Below are positions 1-10,794 of a stretch of DNA of 64,000 bases, piece after piece (the stretch's first letter is position 1; each line of letters begins with the position of its first letter). Origin of the DNA: DASRHK01 sp963776465 (GTDB taxonomy: Bacteria; Pseudomonadota; Gammaproteobacteria; Nevskiales; Nevskiaceae). Location: positions 1,302,001 through 1,366,000 of the forward strand of contig CAVZMV010000002.1 in NCBI GenBank assembly GCA_963776465.1. The letters run 5' to 3'. A program made the translations under genes and the position numbers. Below the pieces are notes generated by a model. It saw only the letters and a program-made list of their open reading frames with translations. It searched no databases and was not told where the DNA came from.

Positions 1-94
1 GCGCGACGAGCTGCGCAAGGCCAGTCAGTCCAAAGTGGGCTCCCTCAAGGCCCAGGCCCAGGTCGGCGGCAGCCGCGGCGCCGGCGCCCGCTAG
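1..94 (+). CDS. C-terminal end of an unidentified protein (truncated by window edge)
   Basis: An open frame enters from the left edge and ends at a TAG at 92-94, giving about 30 residues rich in Lys, Gln, Ser, Gly and Arg, ending GGSRGAGAR. The tail is basic and low-complexity, with no recognisable domain, so no function can be assigned. It is the only frame consistent with a gene reading into the spacer before the next lipoprotein gene. The 191 bp that follow (95-285) hold no convincing gene and no clear promoter. Confidence 0.4.
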   Translation, partial: RDELRKASQSKVGSLKAQAQVGGSRGAGAR

Positions 95-285
95 GTTTTC
101 AGGCTCTATTCAGGGCGGGCGACGCGTCCGGGGCGGAACCGCCCCGGTCCGCCGCCTGTCTCTATGCCGATGTAGCCAGGCATTGGGGCGATGGACATTC
201 CTACTGCGTTGATTGCGCAGAGTTCATCGGGCATTCAGAGTGCCGGGTCTAAGCTGCAACCCATTCATATAAGGAGCTACCCAAC

Positions 286-1020
286 ATGCGCACAGCAAAA
301 CCAGTCGCTGTCATTGCGTTGAGCCTGATGTCGGTGCTTGCGGCTTGCCAGAAGACCGAGCAGGCCCAGCCCGCCGTCACCATCTCGGTGAGCCCCGGCG
401 CGGTGAAGGTCGGCGAGAGCGCGACCCTCACCTGGTCGGCGAGCAACGCCACCTCCTGCACCGGCAGCGGCACCTGGAACGGCAACCAGCCCACCAGCGG
501 CAGCCAGGCCATAACCGCCACGGCGGCCGGCGCCAACGCCTACACCCTGATGTGCACCGGTCCCGGCGGCAGCGCCGCCAATACGGCGACGCTCTCCATC
601 AAGGACGCTCCCAGGCCGGCACCGGTCGCGCGCGTCGCGCCCAGCTCCTCGGGTTCCTCCGGCTCGTCGGGCGCGTCTGGATCCTGCGCCGACTGCGGCA
701 AGGTCACGGCCATCACGCCGGTCAAGCAGTCCGGTGACGCCACCGGCATGGGCGCGGTCGCCGGCGCAGTGGCGGGCGCGATCATCGGTCACCAGTTCGG
801 CAGCGGTCGCGGCAACTCGGCGGCGACGGCTGGCGGCGCGGTCGCCGGCGGCGCCGGCGGCTACATGGCCGAGAAGGCGATCCGCTCCAAGACCGTCTAC
901 AAGGTCACGGTGGCCATGGACAATGGCGGCACCCGCGAGGTGACGCTGGGCACCAACGAGGGCCTGTTCGTCGGCGCCAAGGTGCGCGTGGTCGGCAACG
1001 ACATCGAGCTGCGCGACTAA
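286..1020 (+). CDS. Lipoprotein with Ig-like and glycine-zipper (2TM) domains
   Basis: Predicted lipoprotein of 244 aa. The N-terminus is a short signal peptide ending in a lipobox (VLAAC, Cys21), so the mature protein should be lipid-anchored. Residues about 30-105 look like one bacterial Ig-like beta domain (SVSPGAVKVGESATLTWSAS). A Gly/Ser/Pro linker and a Cys-x-x-Cys pair (ADCGKV) follow, then a glycine-zipper 2TM segment about 150-200 (GAVAGAVAGAIIGHQFG, then GGAVAGGAGGYMAEKA) of the SlyB/Rickettsia 17-kDa antigen type, and a basic tail. AAGGAG at 271-276 lies 9 bases before the ATG. It is monocistronic, with a strong terminator right after it. An envelope-structural role is inferred; no enzyme motif is seen. 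Confidence 0.8.
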   Translation: MRTAKPVAVIALSLMSVLAACQKTEQAQPAVTISVSPGAVKVGESATLTWSASNATSCTGSGTWNGNQPTSGSQAITATAAGANAYTLMCTGPGGSAANTATLSIKDAPRPAPVARVAPSSSGSSGSSGASGSCADCGKVTAITPVKQSGDATGMGAVAGAVAGAIIGHQFGSGRGNSAATAGGAVAGGAGGYMAEKAIRSKTVYKVTVAMDNGGTREVTLGTNEGLFVGAKVRVVGNDIELRD

Positions 1021-1047
1021 AGACGACAGCGTGCGGGCAGCATAGGG

Positions 1048-1081
1048 GCGAGACCGGCCAGGTGCCGGTCTCGCTCTTTTT
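1048..1081 (+). terminator. Rho-independent terminator after the glycine-zipper lipoprotein
   Basis: Perfect 11-bp inverted repeat GCGAGACCGGC (1048-1058) / GCCGGTCTCGC (1064-1074) with a 5-base loop, followed by TCTTTTT (1075-1081). It separates the lipoprotein gene from the maf-rng operon. Confidence 0.92.
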
Positions 1082-1123
1082 GTCCCGGGAATGTCGACCC
1101 GAGCGGTGAGATAGGCTTATTCG

Positions 1124-1695
1124 ATGCCTCCGCAGCTTTATCTTGCCTCGCGCTCGCCGCGCCGCAGCCAGTTGCTTGCGCAGCTCAAGCTGCGCTTCGA
1201 GGTGCTGCCGGCCGACATCCCGGAAACGCCTGAGCCGGGCCAGGCGGCGAGCGACTACGTGCTGGCCATGGCGGCTGGCAAGGCGCGCGCAGCCGCCAGC
1301 CGCGCGTCCGCTGATTTGCCCGTGCTGGGTGCCGACACCGAGGTCGTCGTCGACGGCGAGATCCTGGGCAAGCCCGCCGATCGCGAGCACGCTGTGGCGA
1401 TGCTGCTGCGCCTGTCGCGGCGCACGCACCAGGTGTTCAGCGGCGTCGCCGTCGTGCAGGACGCGCGCCTGCAAAGCGCGCTGTCGGTGACGGAGGTCGA
1501 GTTCGCGCCAGTGAGCGCGGCGCAGGCCGCCGCGTACTGGGACAGCGGCGAGCCGGGCGACAAGGCGGGCGGCTACGCGATCCAGGGCTACGGCGCGATG
1601 TTCGTGCGCCAGATCCGCGGCAGCTACAGCGGCGTGATGGGACTGCCGCTGTACGAGACCTGCGAGCTGCTGGGACGCTTCGGGGTGCGCCCGCT

Positions 1696-1699
<4 letters not shown>
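1124..1699 (+). CDS. maf: Maf-family nucleotide pyrophosphatase
   Basis: Maf/YhdE-type nucleoside triphosphate pyrophosphatase, 191 aa, the usual length. Family members hydrolyse non-canonical or surplus NTPs to NMP and PPi, and some act on dTTP/UTP. Visible motifs are the N-terminal SRSPRRSQLL signature, the central GADTEVVVDGEILGKP block with its catalytic acidic residues, and the C-terminal EPGDKAGGYAIQG motif. Its TGA overlaps the GTG start of rng (GTGA), so the two are translationally coupled; maf beside rng is common in proteobacteria. The exact subfamily (dTTPase or m7GTPase) cannot be fixed from the motifs alone. Confidence 0.93.
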
Positions 1700-3168
<1,469 letters not shown>

Positions 3169-3178
3169 GGCCTGACGC

Positions 3179-6100
3179 ATGGAGCGCCGCCGCCGCCGCT
3201 GGTGGACCGTCAGCATCACGATCGTCTCGGCGCTCATCGTGCTCGCCGCGATGGTCAGCGGCGCGTTCCAGCTGGCGGTGCGCTCGGTGCCGGGCTATCG
3301 CCTGCAGCTCGAGGAACGCCTCGGCACGCTGCTGGGACGGCCGGTCTCCATCGGCGACCTGCGGCTGACCTGGCGCGGCTACTACCCGAGCCTGGACCTG
3401 GATCGCATCACGCTGCTGGCGACGCCCTCGGCGCCCGACGCCATCGCCGCCGACCGCTTGCGCCTGGCGTTCAGCCTGCCGCGGCTTGCCGGTGGCGACT
3501 GGATGCCGACGCGCGTGGACCTGGTTGGGGCGGAGATCACCGCCACCCGCGACGCCGAGGGCAAGCTGCATGTGCGCGGCTTCCAGCCCACCGCGTCGGC
3601 GGACCACAGCGCGGTGCTGCAGCGCCTTCGCCAGATCGACTATCTGCGCCTGGTGCGCTGCGTGCTCGTCTACACCGACGTGCCGCTGGAGCTCGACCAG
3701 TATCGCTTCGAGGTCACGCGCGGCGACCTGGACCAGGGCGACGACCATTTCGAGTTCGACCTGGAGCTGGGCCTGCCCGCGACCCTCGGGCAGGCGCTGA
3801 CGGTGCACGCCGATCTCGACGGCGACCTGGCCGTGACCAGCACCTGGTCAGGCCCGTGGGCGGCCTACCTGCGCGGGCTGGGCGACGGTCCCCTGATCCA
3901 GCGCTGGTTCGCCAGCGACGCGCGCGTGTCGGTGGATCGCGCGCGCCTGCGGCTGACGGGCGAGGTCGAGGGCGGGCGCATCCCATCGCTCGACGCCGAG
4001 TGGGAATCGGGCGCGATCGACGGCGAGCGCGCCGGGCTGCACTACCACCTGAACGCCCTCGAGGCCGCCGCCAAAATCACCGTGGACGAGACCGGCTGGG
4101 CGGCGCAGCTGCAGAAGCTGCAGGTGCAGGGCGCTGCGGGCACCTGGCCCGACACCAAGGCGAGCGCCAAGTCCGTCCGCACCAAGGACGGCTTCGATCT
4201 CACCGCGTCGGCCGACTTCGTGCGCCTTCGCGACGTTGCGCCGTGGCTGCACCTGCTGCGCGCACCGCCGCCGAAGCTCGCCGCGCTGCACGACGCGCGC
4301 GGTGACGTCGAAGCGCTGTCGGTGCATTGGCGTCACGGCGACGGCGACGATCGCTATACGGTCGCCGCGCGGCTCAAGAACCTGAACCTGTCCGCCGTCG
4401 GTCGGCCGGTCGGCTTCGCCAACCTCACCGGCGAGCTCTCGGCCAGCGAGAAAGGCGGACGCCTGATCATGAAGTCGATCCCGCTGTGGTTCGAGGTGCC
4501 GCGGGCGTTCCCGGGGCCGGGACAGTTCGACGCGCTGTCGGCCACCGTCAGCTGGCGTCGCGACGGCCAGGACTGGGAAGTGCGCGCCCCGGACCTGCGC
4601 TGGAAGATCCTGGACAGCGAGGGGCAGGGATCGCTCGGGCTGCTGCTGCCGCGCGAAGGCTCGCCGGTGATGGACCTGAAGGCGCGGGTTTCGGCGCGCG
4701 ATCCGATGCGGCTCAAGCCCTTCATCCCGTACACCTGGGGCCCGGGTCTGCGCGATTGGCTCAGCAACGGCCTGCTCGCGGCGCGCGTGCCCGCTGGCGA
4801 GATCACCATCCAGGGACCGTTGTCGGATTTCCCGTTCGCCAAGACGAACAACGGCACGTTCGCGCTGGACCTGGAAGTTGCCGACGTGCGGCTGGCCTTC
4901 CATCCGGACTGGCCGACGATCGAGCGGCTCGGCGCGCAGCTGAAGTTCCGCGGCAACGCGCTGGCCATCACCTCCGACGGCGCCGCCATGCTCGGCGCGC
5001 GCATCGGTCACGTCGACGCGCGCTTCGACGATCTCCACGCCGCGCGGCTGATCATCGACGGCGAGGTCGGCGGCGACCTGGCCCGTTTATACCGCGTGGT
5101 GGAAGCCTCCCCGCTGGAGAAGACGCTCGCCGCGCTGGTGCATCACACGCGCGCTGCCGGCCCCGCATCGGTCACGGTCCACCTGGACGTGCCCCTGCAC
5201 GAAAGCAGCAAGACCGTCGCGTCCGGCGTGATCCGCCTGAAGGACGCGCGACTGGAGTACAAGGCGCTCAAGGAGCCGATCCGCGGCATCGTCGGCGAAA
5301 TCGTCTTCGGCGCGGATGGCGTGTACTCCGAGAAATCGCTGACCGCGCAGTTCTACGAGCTGCCGGTGGAGGCCAAGCTGACGGCGGTGACGCCGCACCT
5401 GTCGCGGCTGCTCGCCGAGTTCCGCTACGCGCCGCGCGCCGACGGCACCGGCGTCAGCACGCTGGTGCCGTCCTTCATCCGCTCGCAGCTGTCGGGCGAG
5501 AGCGCATGGCGGGCCGAGCTCGACATCGGCAGCGAGGCCAATTCGTCGCTACGGCTGTCGACCGACCTGCAGGGCGTGGCGATCCGGTTCCCGGCGCCGC
5601 TGTCCAAGAAAGCCGAGGAGGTCGCCTCGCTGAACCTCGGGTTCTCGGGTGACGAGAAGATCCCGCTGCGCATCGGCATCGACTACAAGGAGCGTTTCTC
5701 CGCCGACCTGCAGTTCGCCGCCGCGCGCGGCGGCGGGGTCGACCTCGCCAGCGCGTTCCTGCGCATGGGCGAGGGGCCGGCGGTCGCGACCGAGCCCGGC
5801 ATCGTCGTCGAGGGCCACGTCGCCGAGATGGACCTCGCGGCATGGTCGGCCGCGCTGACCTCGTCGGACGCCGGCGACGAGCCGCTGTCGCTCAAGCGTG
5901 CAGAGCTGTCGATCGACCGGCCGATCGTCGGCGGCCAGACGCTGCTGCCGACGCGCGTGCACTACGCCCCGCAGGCCGGCGGCTGGGTGGCGCGCCTTGA
6001 GGGCGAGGGCGCCGAAGGCCAGCTCACCTGGCAGAGCGCTGCGGGCGGCACGCTCAACGCCCAGCTGCAGCACCTGGCGATGAACTATCACGACGCCGAG

Positions 6101-6994
6101 GACAAGGCCGGCAAGAGCGCGCCGCGGCCGCCGCTGGATCCGGCGAAGTTCCCGGTGCTGAACCTGGACGGCGCCATCGTCAGGATCGGCGGCCTGGACT
6201 TCGGTCACCTGCGCCTGGGGACCGCGCGCGTCCCGGGTGGCCAGCGCCTGACGCAGCTCAAGCTCGCCGGCGGCGCGCTGGAGCTGGAGGGCAGCGGCCA
6301 GTGGTGGCGGCGCGACGGCGCGTCCGGCGCCAATCTGTCGTTCCACCTGGGCAGCGAGCGGATGGCAGACGTGCTGCGCGCGCTCGACTACGCGCCGACC
6401 GTTACCGCCAAGGCCAGCCGTTTCGACGGGGATCTGCTGTGGGCGCCCAATCCCGCGGGCGTGGAGTTCGCGCAGGCGCGCGGACACCTGGCGATCGAGC
6501 TGGAGAATGGCAACGTGAAGACCATCGAGCCCGGCGCCGGCCGCGTGCTCGGCCTGCTGAACTTCTACGCGCTGCCGCGGCGGCTGTCGTTCAACTTCCG
6601 CGACGTGGTGGGGCAGGGCCTGGCCTACGACAAGATCACTGGCACCTTCGACCTGGGCGACGGCAACGCGCACACCTCGGACCTCCTGATCGCCGGCCCC
6701 TCGCTGCGCATGGAGACGCGCGGCCGCATCGGCCTCGCCGCGCGCGACTACGACCAGCGCATCACCGTCTACCCGGACATGTCGTCGGGCATCACGCTGG
6801 GCGCGCTGCTGCTGGGCGGCCCCGCGCTCGGCGCGCTGGCGCTGATCGCGCAGCAGGTGCTGGACAAGCCGCTGGACCAGGTGACGCAGCTGAGCTATCA
6901 CCTCGGCGGCACCTGGGATAACCCCGAGATCAAGAAGGGCGACGGCAGCGACGACGAGCCGAAGAAGCGCCGCGCCGAGCCGGGCAAGCCGTGA
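3179..6994 (+). CDS. yhdP: YhdP family AsmA-like transport protein
   Basis: Large protein of 1271 aa. One N-terminal transmembrane helix (about residues 9-32, SITIVSALIVLAAMVSGAFQ) is followed by a very long beta-rich periplasmic region with a DUF3971-type middle and an AsmA-like C-terminus (TQLSYHLGGTWDNPEIKK). E. coli YhdP is one of the AsmA-family bridge proteins proposed to move phospholipid from the inner to the outer membrane. Length, topology and position after rng all fit. The C-terminal tail is charged (DDEPKKRRAEPGKP). The stop overlaps the GTG start of the next gene (GTGA). Confidence 0.92.
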   Translation: MERRRRRWWTVSITIVSALIVLAAMVSGAFQLAVRSVPGYRLQLEERLGTLLGRPVSIGDLRLTWRGYYPSLDLDRITLLATPSAPDAIAADRLRLAFSLPRLAGGDWMPTRVDLVGAEITATRDAEGKLHVRGFQPTASADHSAVLQRLRQIDYLRLVRCVLVYTDVPLELDQYRFEVTRGDLDQGDDHFEFDLELGLPATLGQALTVHADLDGDLAVTSTWSGPWAAYLRGLGDGPLIQRWFASDARVSVDRARLRLTGEVEGGRIPSLDAEWESGAIDGERAGLHYHLNALEAAAKITVDETGWAAQLQKLQVQGAAGTWPDTKASAKSVRTKDGFDLTASADFVRLRDVAPWLHLLRAPPPKLAALHDARGDVEALSVHWRHGDGDDRYTVAARLKNLNLSAVGRPVGFANLTGELSASEKGGRLIMKSIPLWFEVPRAFPGPGQFDALSATVSWRRDGQDWEVRAPDLRWKILDSEGQGSLGLLLPREGSPVMDLKARVSARDPMRLKPFIPYTWGPGLRDWLSNGLLAARVPAGEITIQGPLSDFPFAKTNNGTFALDLEVADVRLAFHPDWPTIERLGAQLKFRGNALAITSDGAAMLGARIGHVDARFDDLHAARLIIDGEVGGDLARLYRVVEASPLEKTLAALVHHTRAAGPASVTVHLDVPLHESSKTVASGVIRLKDARLEYKALKEPIRGIVGEIVFGADGVYSEKSLTAQFYELPVEAKLTAVTPHLSRLLAEFRYAPRADGTGVSTLVPSFIRSQLSGESAWRAELDIGSEANSSLRLSTDLQGVAIRFPAPLSKKAEEVASLNLGFSGDEKIPLRIGIDYKERFSADLQFAAARGGGVDLASAFLRMGEGPAVATEPGIVVEGHVAEMDLAAWSAALTSSDAGDEPLSLKRAELSIDRPIVGGQTLLPTRVHYAPQAGGWVARLEGEGAEGQLTWQSAAGGTLNAQLQHLAMNYHDAEDKAGKSAPRPPLDPAKFPVLNLDGAIVRIGGLDFGHLRLGTARVPGGQRLTQLKLAGGALELEGSGQWWRRDGASGANLSFHLGSERMADVLRALDYAPTVTAKASRFDGDLLWAPNPAGVEFAQARGHLAIELENGNVKTIEPGAGRVLGLLNFYALPRRLSFNFRDVVGQGLAYDKITGTFDLGDGNAHTSDLLIAGPSLRMETRGRIGLAARDYDQRITVYPDMSSGITLGALLLGGPALGALALIAQQVLDKPLDQVTQLSYHLGGTWDNPEIKKGDGSDDEPKKRRAEPGKP

Positions 6995-7827
6995 ATTCCG
7001 ATCCCATCGTCGCTGCGGTGCAGATGAACACCGGGGCCGACGTGCCGGCCAATCTCGCTGCCGCTGCAGATCTGCTGGCGCAGGCTGCGCAGCAGGGCGC
7101 GATGCTGGCGGTGTTGCCGGAGAACTTCGCCTTCATGGGCGCGCGCGATGCCGACAAGCTCGCGCACGCGGAGGATTCCGGTCGTGGCCCGATCCAGGAT
7201 TTCCTGCGCGACACTGCGCGGCGTCTGAAGCTGTGGATCGTCGCCGGCACCGTGCCGATCAAGGTCGGCGGCGATGCCGCAAAGGTGTTCGCCGCATCCC
7301 TGGTCTACGACGACACCGGCGCGGTGCGCGCGCGCTACGACAAGATCCACCTGTTCGACGTGGAGGTCGGGCGCGAGACCTACCGCGAATCCTCGAGCAT
7401 CGCGCCGGGTGCGCTGCGAGCAGTCGCGATCGACACGCCGGCGGGACGCCTCGGGCTGTCGGTCTGCTACGACCTGCGCTTCCCTGAACTCTTCCGTCGC
7501 CTGGCTGCCGAACAGGCGCAGGTGCTGTGCGTGCCCTCCGCCTTCACGCAGAAAACCGGCGAGGCGCACTGGGACGTGCTGCTGCGGGCGCGCGCCATCG
7601 AGAACCAGTGCTACGTCATCGCCCCGGGCCAATGTGGTGAGCATCCGGGCGGACGACGGACGTTCGGCCACAGTCTGATCGTCGGCCCGTGGGGCGAGGT
7701 GCTGGCGCGGGCCGGCGCCGATCCGGCCGTAGTGATTGCGTCTGTCGAGCCGGCACGGCTGGCGGAACTGCGTCAGACTTTCCCGGTGCTGTCTCATCGA
7801 AGATTCGAGTCGAAAAATGAAAGTTGA
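6991..7827 (+). CDS. Carbon-nitrogen hydrolase (Nit1-type amidase)
   Basis: Nitrilase-superfamily amidase of 278 aa. The catalytic triad is visible: Glu in VLPENFAFMG, Lys in YDKIHLFDVE and Cys in SVCYDLRFPELF. The sequence most resembles Nit1-type enzymes, which hydrolyse deaminated glutathione as a metabolite-repair reaction; this substrate is inferred from family resemblance. GTG start overlapping the yhdP stop; the 3' end overlaps the tldD start by 11 bp. The order yhdP-nitrilase-tldD is widespread in beta- and gammaproteobacteria. Confidence 0.9.
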   Translation: MNSDPIVAAVQMNTGADVPANLAAAADLLAQAAQQGAMLAVLPENFAFMGARDADKLAHAEDSGRGPIQDFLRDTARRLKLWIVAGTVPIKVGGDAAKVFAASLVYDDTGAVRARYDKIHLFDVEVGRETYRESSSIAPGALRAVAIDTPAGRLGLSVCYDLRFPELFRRLAAEQAQVLCVPSAFTQKTGEAHWDVLLRARAIENQCYVIAPGQCGEHPGGRRTFGHSLIVGPWGEVLARAGADPAVVIASVEPARLAELRQTFPVLSHRRFESKNES

Positions 7828-9268
7828 TGGAACCCTGAGCCTCACCCAGAACAGCCTGCTGGCGCCCGCCGAGCTGGACCTGCAGCGCGTCAGCCGCGTG
7901 CTCGACGGCCTGCTCAAGCCCGGCATCGACGCCGCCGACCTTTATTTCCAGGGCAGCCAGTTCGAGAGCTGGATGCTCGAGGACGGCATCATCAAGACCG
8001 GCACCCACGACGCCGGCCGCGGCGTCGGCGTGCGCGTCTGCTCCGCCGAGAAAACCGGCTTTGCCTATTCCGACGAGATCTCGCTGCCGGCGCTCGCCGC
8101 GTCGTCGCAGGCGGTTTCGGCGATCGCCCGACAGGGGCAGCAGGGTGCAGTGCATACCTGGGAAGCTTCGCAGCCGGTGCCGCTCTACGCCGGCGTCAAT
8201 CCGCTGGGCGGCTGGACCACCGAGGAGAAGCTCGCGATCCTGCGTCGCGTCGACGTCGCCGCACGCGCGGCCGATCCGCGCGTCACCCAGGTCATCGCCT
8301 CGCTCGCCGGCAGCTTCGAGACGATCCTCGTCGCCGCGGCGGACGGAACCCTGGCCGCCGATCTGCGGCCGTTGGTGCGCCTGTCGGTCAACGTCATTGC
8401 GGAAGACAACGGCCGCCGCGAGCAGGCGTCGTCCGGCGCCGGCGGACGCGGCGCCTATGCGGACTTCTTCAGCGGCGACGCGCCCGAACGCCTCGCGCGC
8501 GAGGCCGTGCGCCAGGTCGGGGTCGCGCTCCAAGCGGATCCCGCGCCTGCCGGGAGCATGACCGTGGTGCTCGGCTCGGGCTGGCCCGGCGTGCTCCTGC
8601 ACGAAGCGATCGGCCATGGCCTGGAAGGCGACTTCAATCGCAAGGGCACGTCGGCGTTCTCCGGCCGCATCGGCGAGATGGTGGCCAATCCCTTGTGCAC
8701 CGTCGTCGACGACGGCACGCTGCCCAACCGCCGTGGCTCGCTGACCATCGACGACGAAGGCACGCCGACGTCGTGCACCACGCTGATCGAGAAGGGTGTG
8801 CTCAAGGGCTATATCCAGGACAAGCTCAACGCGCGCCTGATGGGCGTGCCGCTGACGGGCAACGGCCGGCGCGAGTCCTACGCGCACCTGCCGATGCCGC
8901 GCATGACCAACACCTACATGCTGCCCGGCCCGCACGAGCGCGAGGAGATCATCCGCTCGGTGAAGAAGGGTCTCTACGCGGTGAACTTCGCCGGCGGCCA
9001 GGTCGACATCACCAGCGGCAACTTCGTGTTCTCGGCGAGCGAGGCTTATCTCATCGAGGACGGCAAGATCACGCGGCCGGTGAAAGGCGCGACGCTGATC
9101 GGCAACGGGCCGGAGGTGCTGACGCGCGTCACCATGGTCGGCAACGACCTGGAGCTCGATCCCGGCATCGGCGTTTGCGGCAAGGACGGGCAGAGCGTGC
9201 CGGTGGGCGTCGGCCAGCCGACGCTCAAGATCGAAGGGCTGACGGTGGGCGGTACCCAGCAGGGATGA
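7817..9268 (+). CDS. tldD: Metalloprotease TldD
   Basis: TldD, 483 aa from the ATG at 7817 (MKVDGTLSL). The metalloprotease motif HEAIGH sits in LLHEAIGHGLEGD. The C-terminal beta-barrel region (NFAGGQVDITSGNFVFSASE) is typical. TldD works as a heterodimer with TldE/PmbA to degrade unfolded peptides; in E. coli this processes microcin B17 and the CcdA antitoxin. The tldE partner is not in this window. The frame stays open upstream of 7817, but the chosen start gives the family N-terminus and overlaps the previous gene by 11 bp. The stop overlaps the next ATG (ATGA). Confidence 0.95.
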   Translation: MKVDGTLSLTQNSLLAPAELDLQRVSRVLDGLLKPGIDAADLYFQGSQFESWMLEDGIIKTGTHDAGRGVGVRVCSAEKTGFAYSDEISLPALAASSQAVSAIARQGQQGAVHTWEASQPVPLYAGVNPLGGWTTEEKLAILRRVDVAARAADPRVTQVIASLAGSFETILVAAADGTLAADLRPLVRLSVNVIAEDNGRREQASSGAGGRGAYADFFSGDAPERLAREAVRQVGVALQADPAPAGSMTVVLGSGWPGVLLHEAIGHGLEGDFNRKGTSAFSGRIGEMVANPLCTVVDDGTLPNRRGSLTIDDEGTPTSCTTLIEKGVLKGYIQDKLNARLMGVPLTGNGRRESYAHLPMPRMTNTYMLPGPHEREEIIRSVKKGLYAVNFAGGQVDITSGNFVFSASEAYLIEDGKITRPVKGATLIGNGPEVLTRVTMVGNDLELDPGIGVCGKDGQSVPVGVGQPTLKIEGLTVGGTQQG

Positions 9269-9729
9269 TCCGTCTGGTCTTCGAGACCACGGTGACCGCA
9301 ACCGCCGCTGACGTCTGGTCTCACGTCTCGACCATGCAGGGCGTCAACAACGAGCTCATGCAGATTCTGCGCATGACTTATCCGGATGCGCTGTCGGATC
9401 TCGACGCCGCGCCGCGCGAGCTCATTGGCAAGCCCGCGTTCAAGAGCTGGATCCTGCTCTTCGGCATCCTGCCCATCGACCGCCATTTCCTGACGCTGGC
9501 TTCGGTGACGACCGGCCAGGGATTCGACGAGCGCTCGTCGTCGTGGTCGAACCGCGTCTGGAATCACCGGCGCACGCTCGCGCCGCTGAACAACGGAACG
9601 CAGATCCGCGACGAGTTGGAGTTCGAGCCGCGCTTCGGATTCGCGGCGCCGTTCCTGCGCTGGTTCGTCGGCCGCGTCTTCGCGCATCGCCATCGCCAGC
9701 TGCTGCGCCAGTTCGGCAGCGCGCGATGA
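9265..9729 (+). CDS. SRPBCC/START-like fold protein
   Basis: Small protein of 154 aa that looks like an SRPBCC (Bet v1-like) ligand-binding fold: N-terminal strand RLVFETTVTATAADVWSHVS, then a beta-rich middle (FDERSSSWSNRVWNHRRTL) and a long C-terminal helix (FLRWFVGRVFAHRHRQLLRQF). Such proteins bind hydrophobic ligands or act as polyketide-cyclase-like enzymes; the ligand here is unknown. It is coupled at both ends: its ATG overlaps the tldD stop and its TGA overlaps the rsmD ATG. Confidence 0.65.
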   Translation: MIRLVFETTVTATAADVWSHVSTMQGVNNELMQILRMTYPDALSDLDAAPRELIGKPAFKSWILLFGILPIDRHFLTLASVTTGQGFDERSSSWSNRVWNHRRTLAPLNNGTQIRDELEFEPRFGFAAPFLRWFVGRVFAHRHRQLLRQFGSAR

Positions 9730-10287
9730 AGCGCCGGCTCGGCACGTTGCGCATCATCGGCGGCGAGCATCGCAGCCGGCACGTCGAGTTCGACGCCGGC
9801 GCCGGCGTGCGGCCCACGCCCGATCGCGTCCGCCAGACGGTATTCGACTGGCTCGCGCCGATGATCCAGGGCGCGCATTGCCTGGATCTCTTCGCCGGCA
9901 GCGGCGCGCTGGGTCTTGAGGCGCTCTCGCGCGGCGCCGCGCGCGCGACGCTGGTGGAGACCGGGCGCATGCAGATCGAGCTGATCCGCGCCGCGCTGGT
10001 CGGTACTGAAGGTTGAGGCGCGCGCAGAGCTGCACGCCGGCGACGCGCTGCGCTTCCTGGAGCAGACGCCGGAGCGCTTCGACGTCGTCTTCGTCGATCC
10101 TCCGTACGACAGCGACCACTTGCTGCCGGCCCTGCAGCGCCTGCCGCGCGTGCTCAAGCCCGGGCACCGGGTCTACCTGGAGTGGGCGAGCGCGAAAAAG
10201 CCCGCGTTCCCGCCGGGTCTGGAGCTCGTGCGGGAAAAGAAAGCCGGTCAGGTAAGCTATGGCCTCGCCTCTTTCCACACCGGCTGA
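9726..10287 (+). pseudogene. rsmD: 16S rRNA (guanine966-N2)-methyltransferase RsmD, frameshifted
   Basis: RsmD methylates G966 of 16S rRNA. The first frame gives MKRRLGTLRIIGGEHRSR, the PTPDRVRQTVFDWL block and the SAM motif LDLFAGSGALGLEALSRGA, then runs into TGA at 10014-10016. The second half of the enzyme, including AGDALRFLEQ and the catalytic FVDPPYD motif, continues in the next frame to TGA at 10285-10287. Removing one base at about 10004-10005 joins the halves as ...AALVGLKVEARAELHAGDAL..., a 186-aa protein of normal RsmD length. No start codon serves the second half. coaD follows 3 bp later, the usual rsmD-coaD order. Real inactivation and a base-calling insertion cannot be told apart from the sequence. 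Confidence 0.9.
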
Positions 10288-10290
10288 CCC

Positions 10291-10788
10291 ATGCCCGTCG
10301 TCGCGGCCTACAGCGGCACCTTCGACCCGATCACGCTGGGGCACTTCGACATCATCCAGCGCGCGGCGGCGATGTTCCCGCAGCTGATCGTCGCGGTCGG
10401 CGCCAACATCGCCAAGAACCCGCGCTTCAGCATGGACGAGCGCATCGCGCTGATCGAGGAAGTGGTCAAGAAGCTTCCCAACGTCAAGGTCAAGGGCTTC
10501 GACGGCCTGGTCGTGGACTTCGCGCGCGACAACGGCATCACCGTGCTGGTGCGCGGCGTGCGCACCGTCGGCGACGTCGACTACGAGAAGCAGATGGCGG
10601 TGATGAACCGCGACCTGTATCCCAGGCTCGATACCGTCATGCTCGCGCCGTCGCCGGAATACGCGCACCTGTCGTCGTCGCTGGTCCGCGAGCTGACCAG
10701 CCTCGGCGCGCCGGTCGAGAAGCTCGTGCCCAAGCCGGTGATCCCGGTTTTGCTGGAGCGCTTCGGACGCCGCCGCCGCAAAGGGTGA
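10291..10788 (+). CDS. coaD: Phosphopantetheine adenylyltransferase
   Basis: CoaD, 165 aa, transfers AMP from ATP to 4'-phosphopantetheine in CoA synthesis. The nucleotidyltransferase motif is SGTFDPITLGHFDII (T-x-G-H form). VRGVRTVGDVDYE and the C-terminal LSSSLVREL motif match the family. It starts 3 bp after the restored end of rsmD and is followed 6 bp later by a ferredoxin gene, a common arrangement in gammaproteobacteria. Confidence 0.96.
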   Translation: MPVVAAYSGTFDPITLGHFDIIQRAAAMFPQLIVAVGANIAKNPRFSMDERIALIEEVVKKLPNVKVKGFDGLVVDFARDNGITVLVRGVRTVGDVDYEKQMAVMNRDLYPRLDTVMLAPSPEYAHLSSSLVRELTSLGAPVEKLVPKPVIPVLLERFGRRRRKG

Positions 10789-10794
10789 TCTGCA

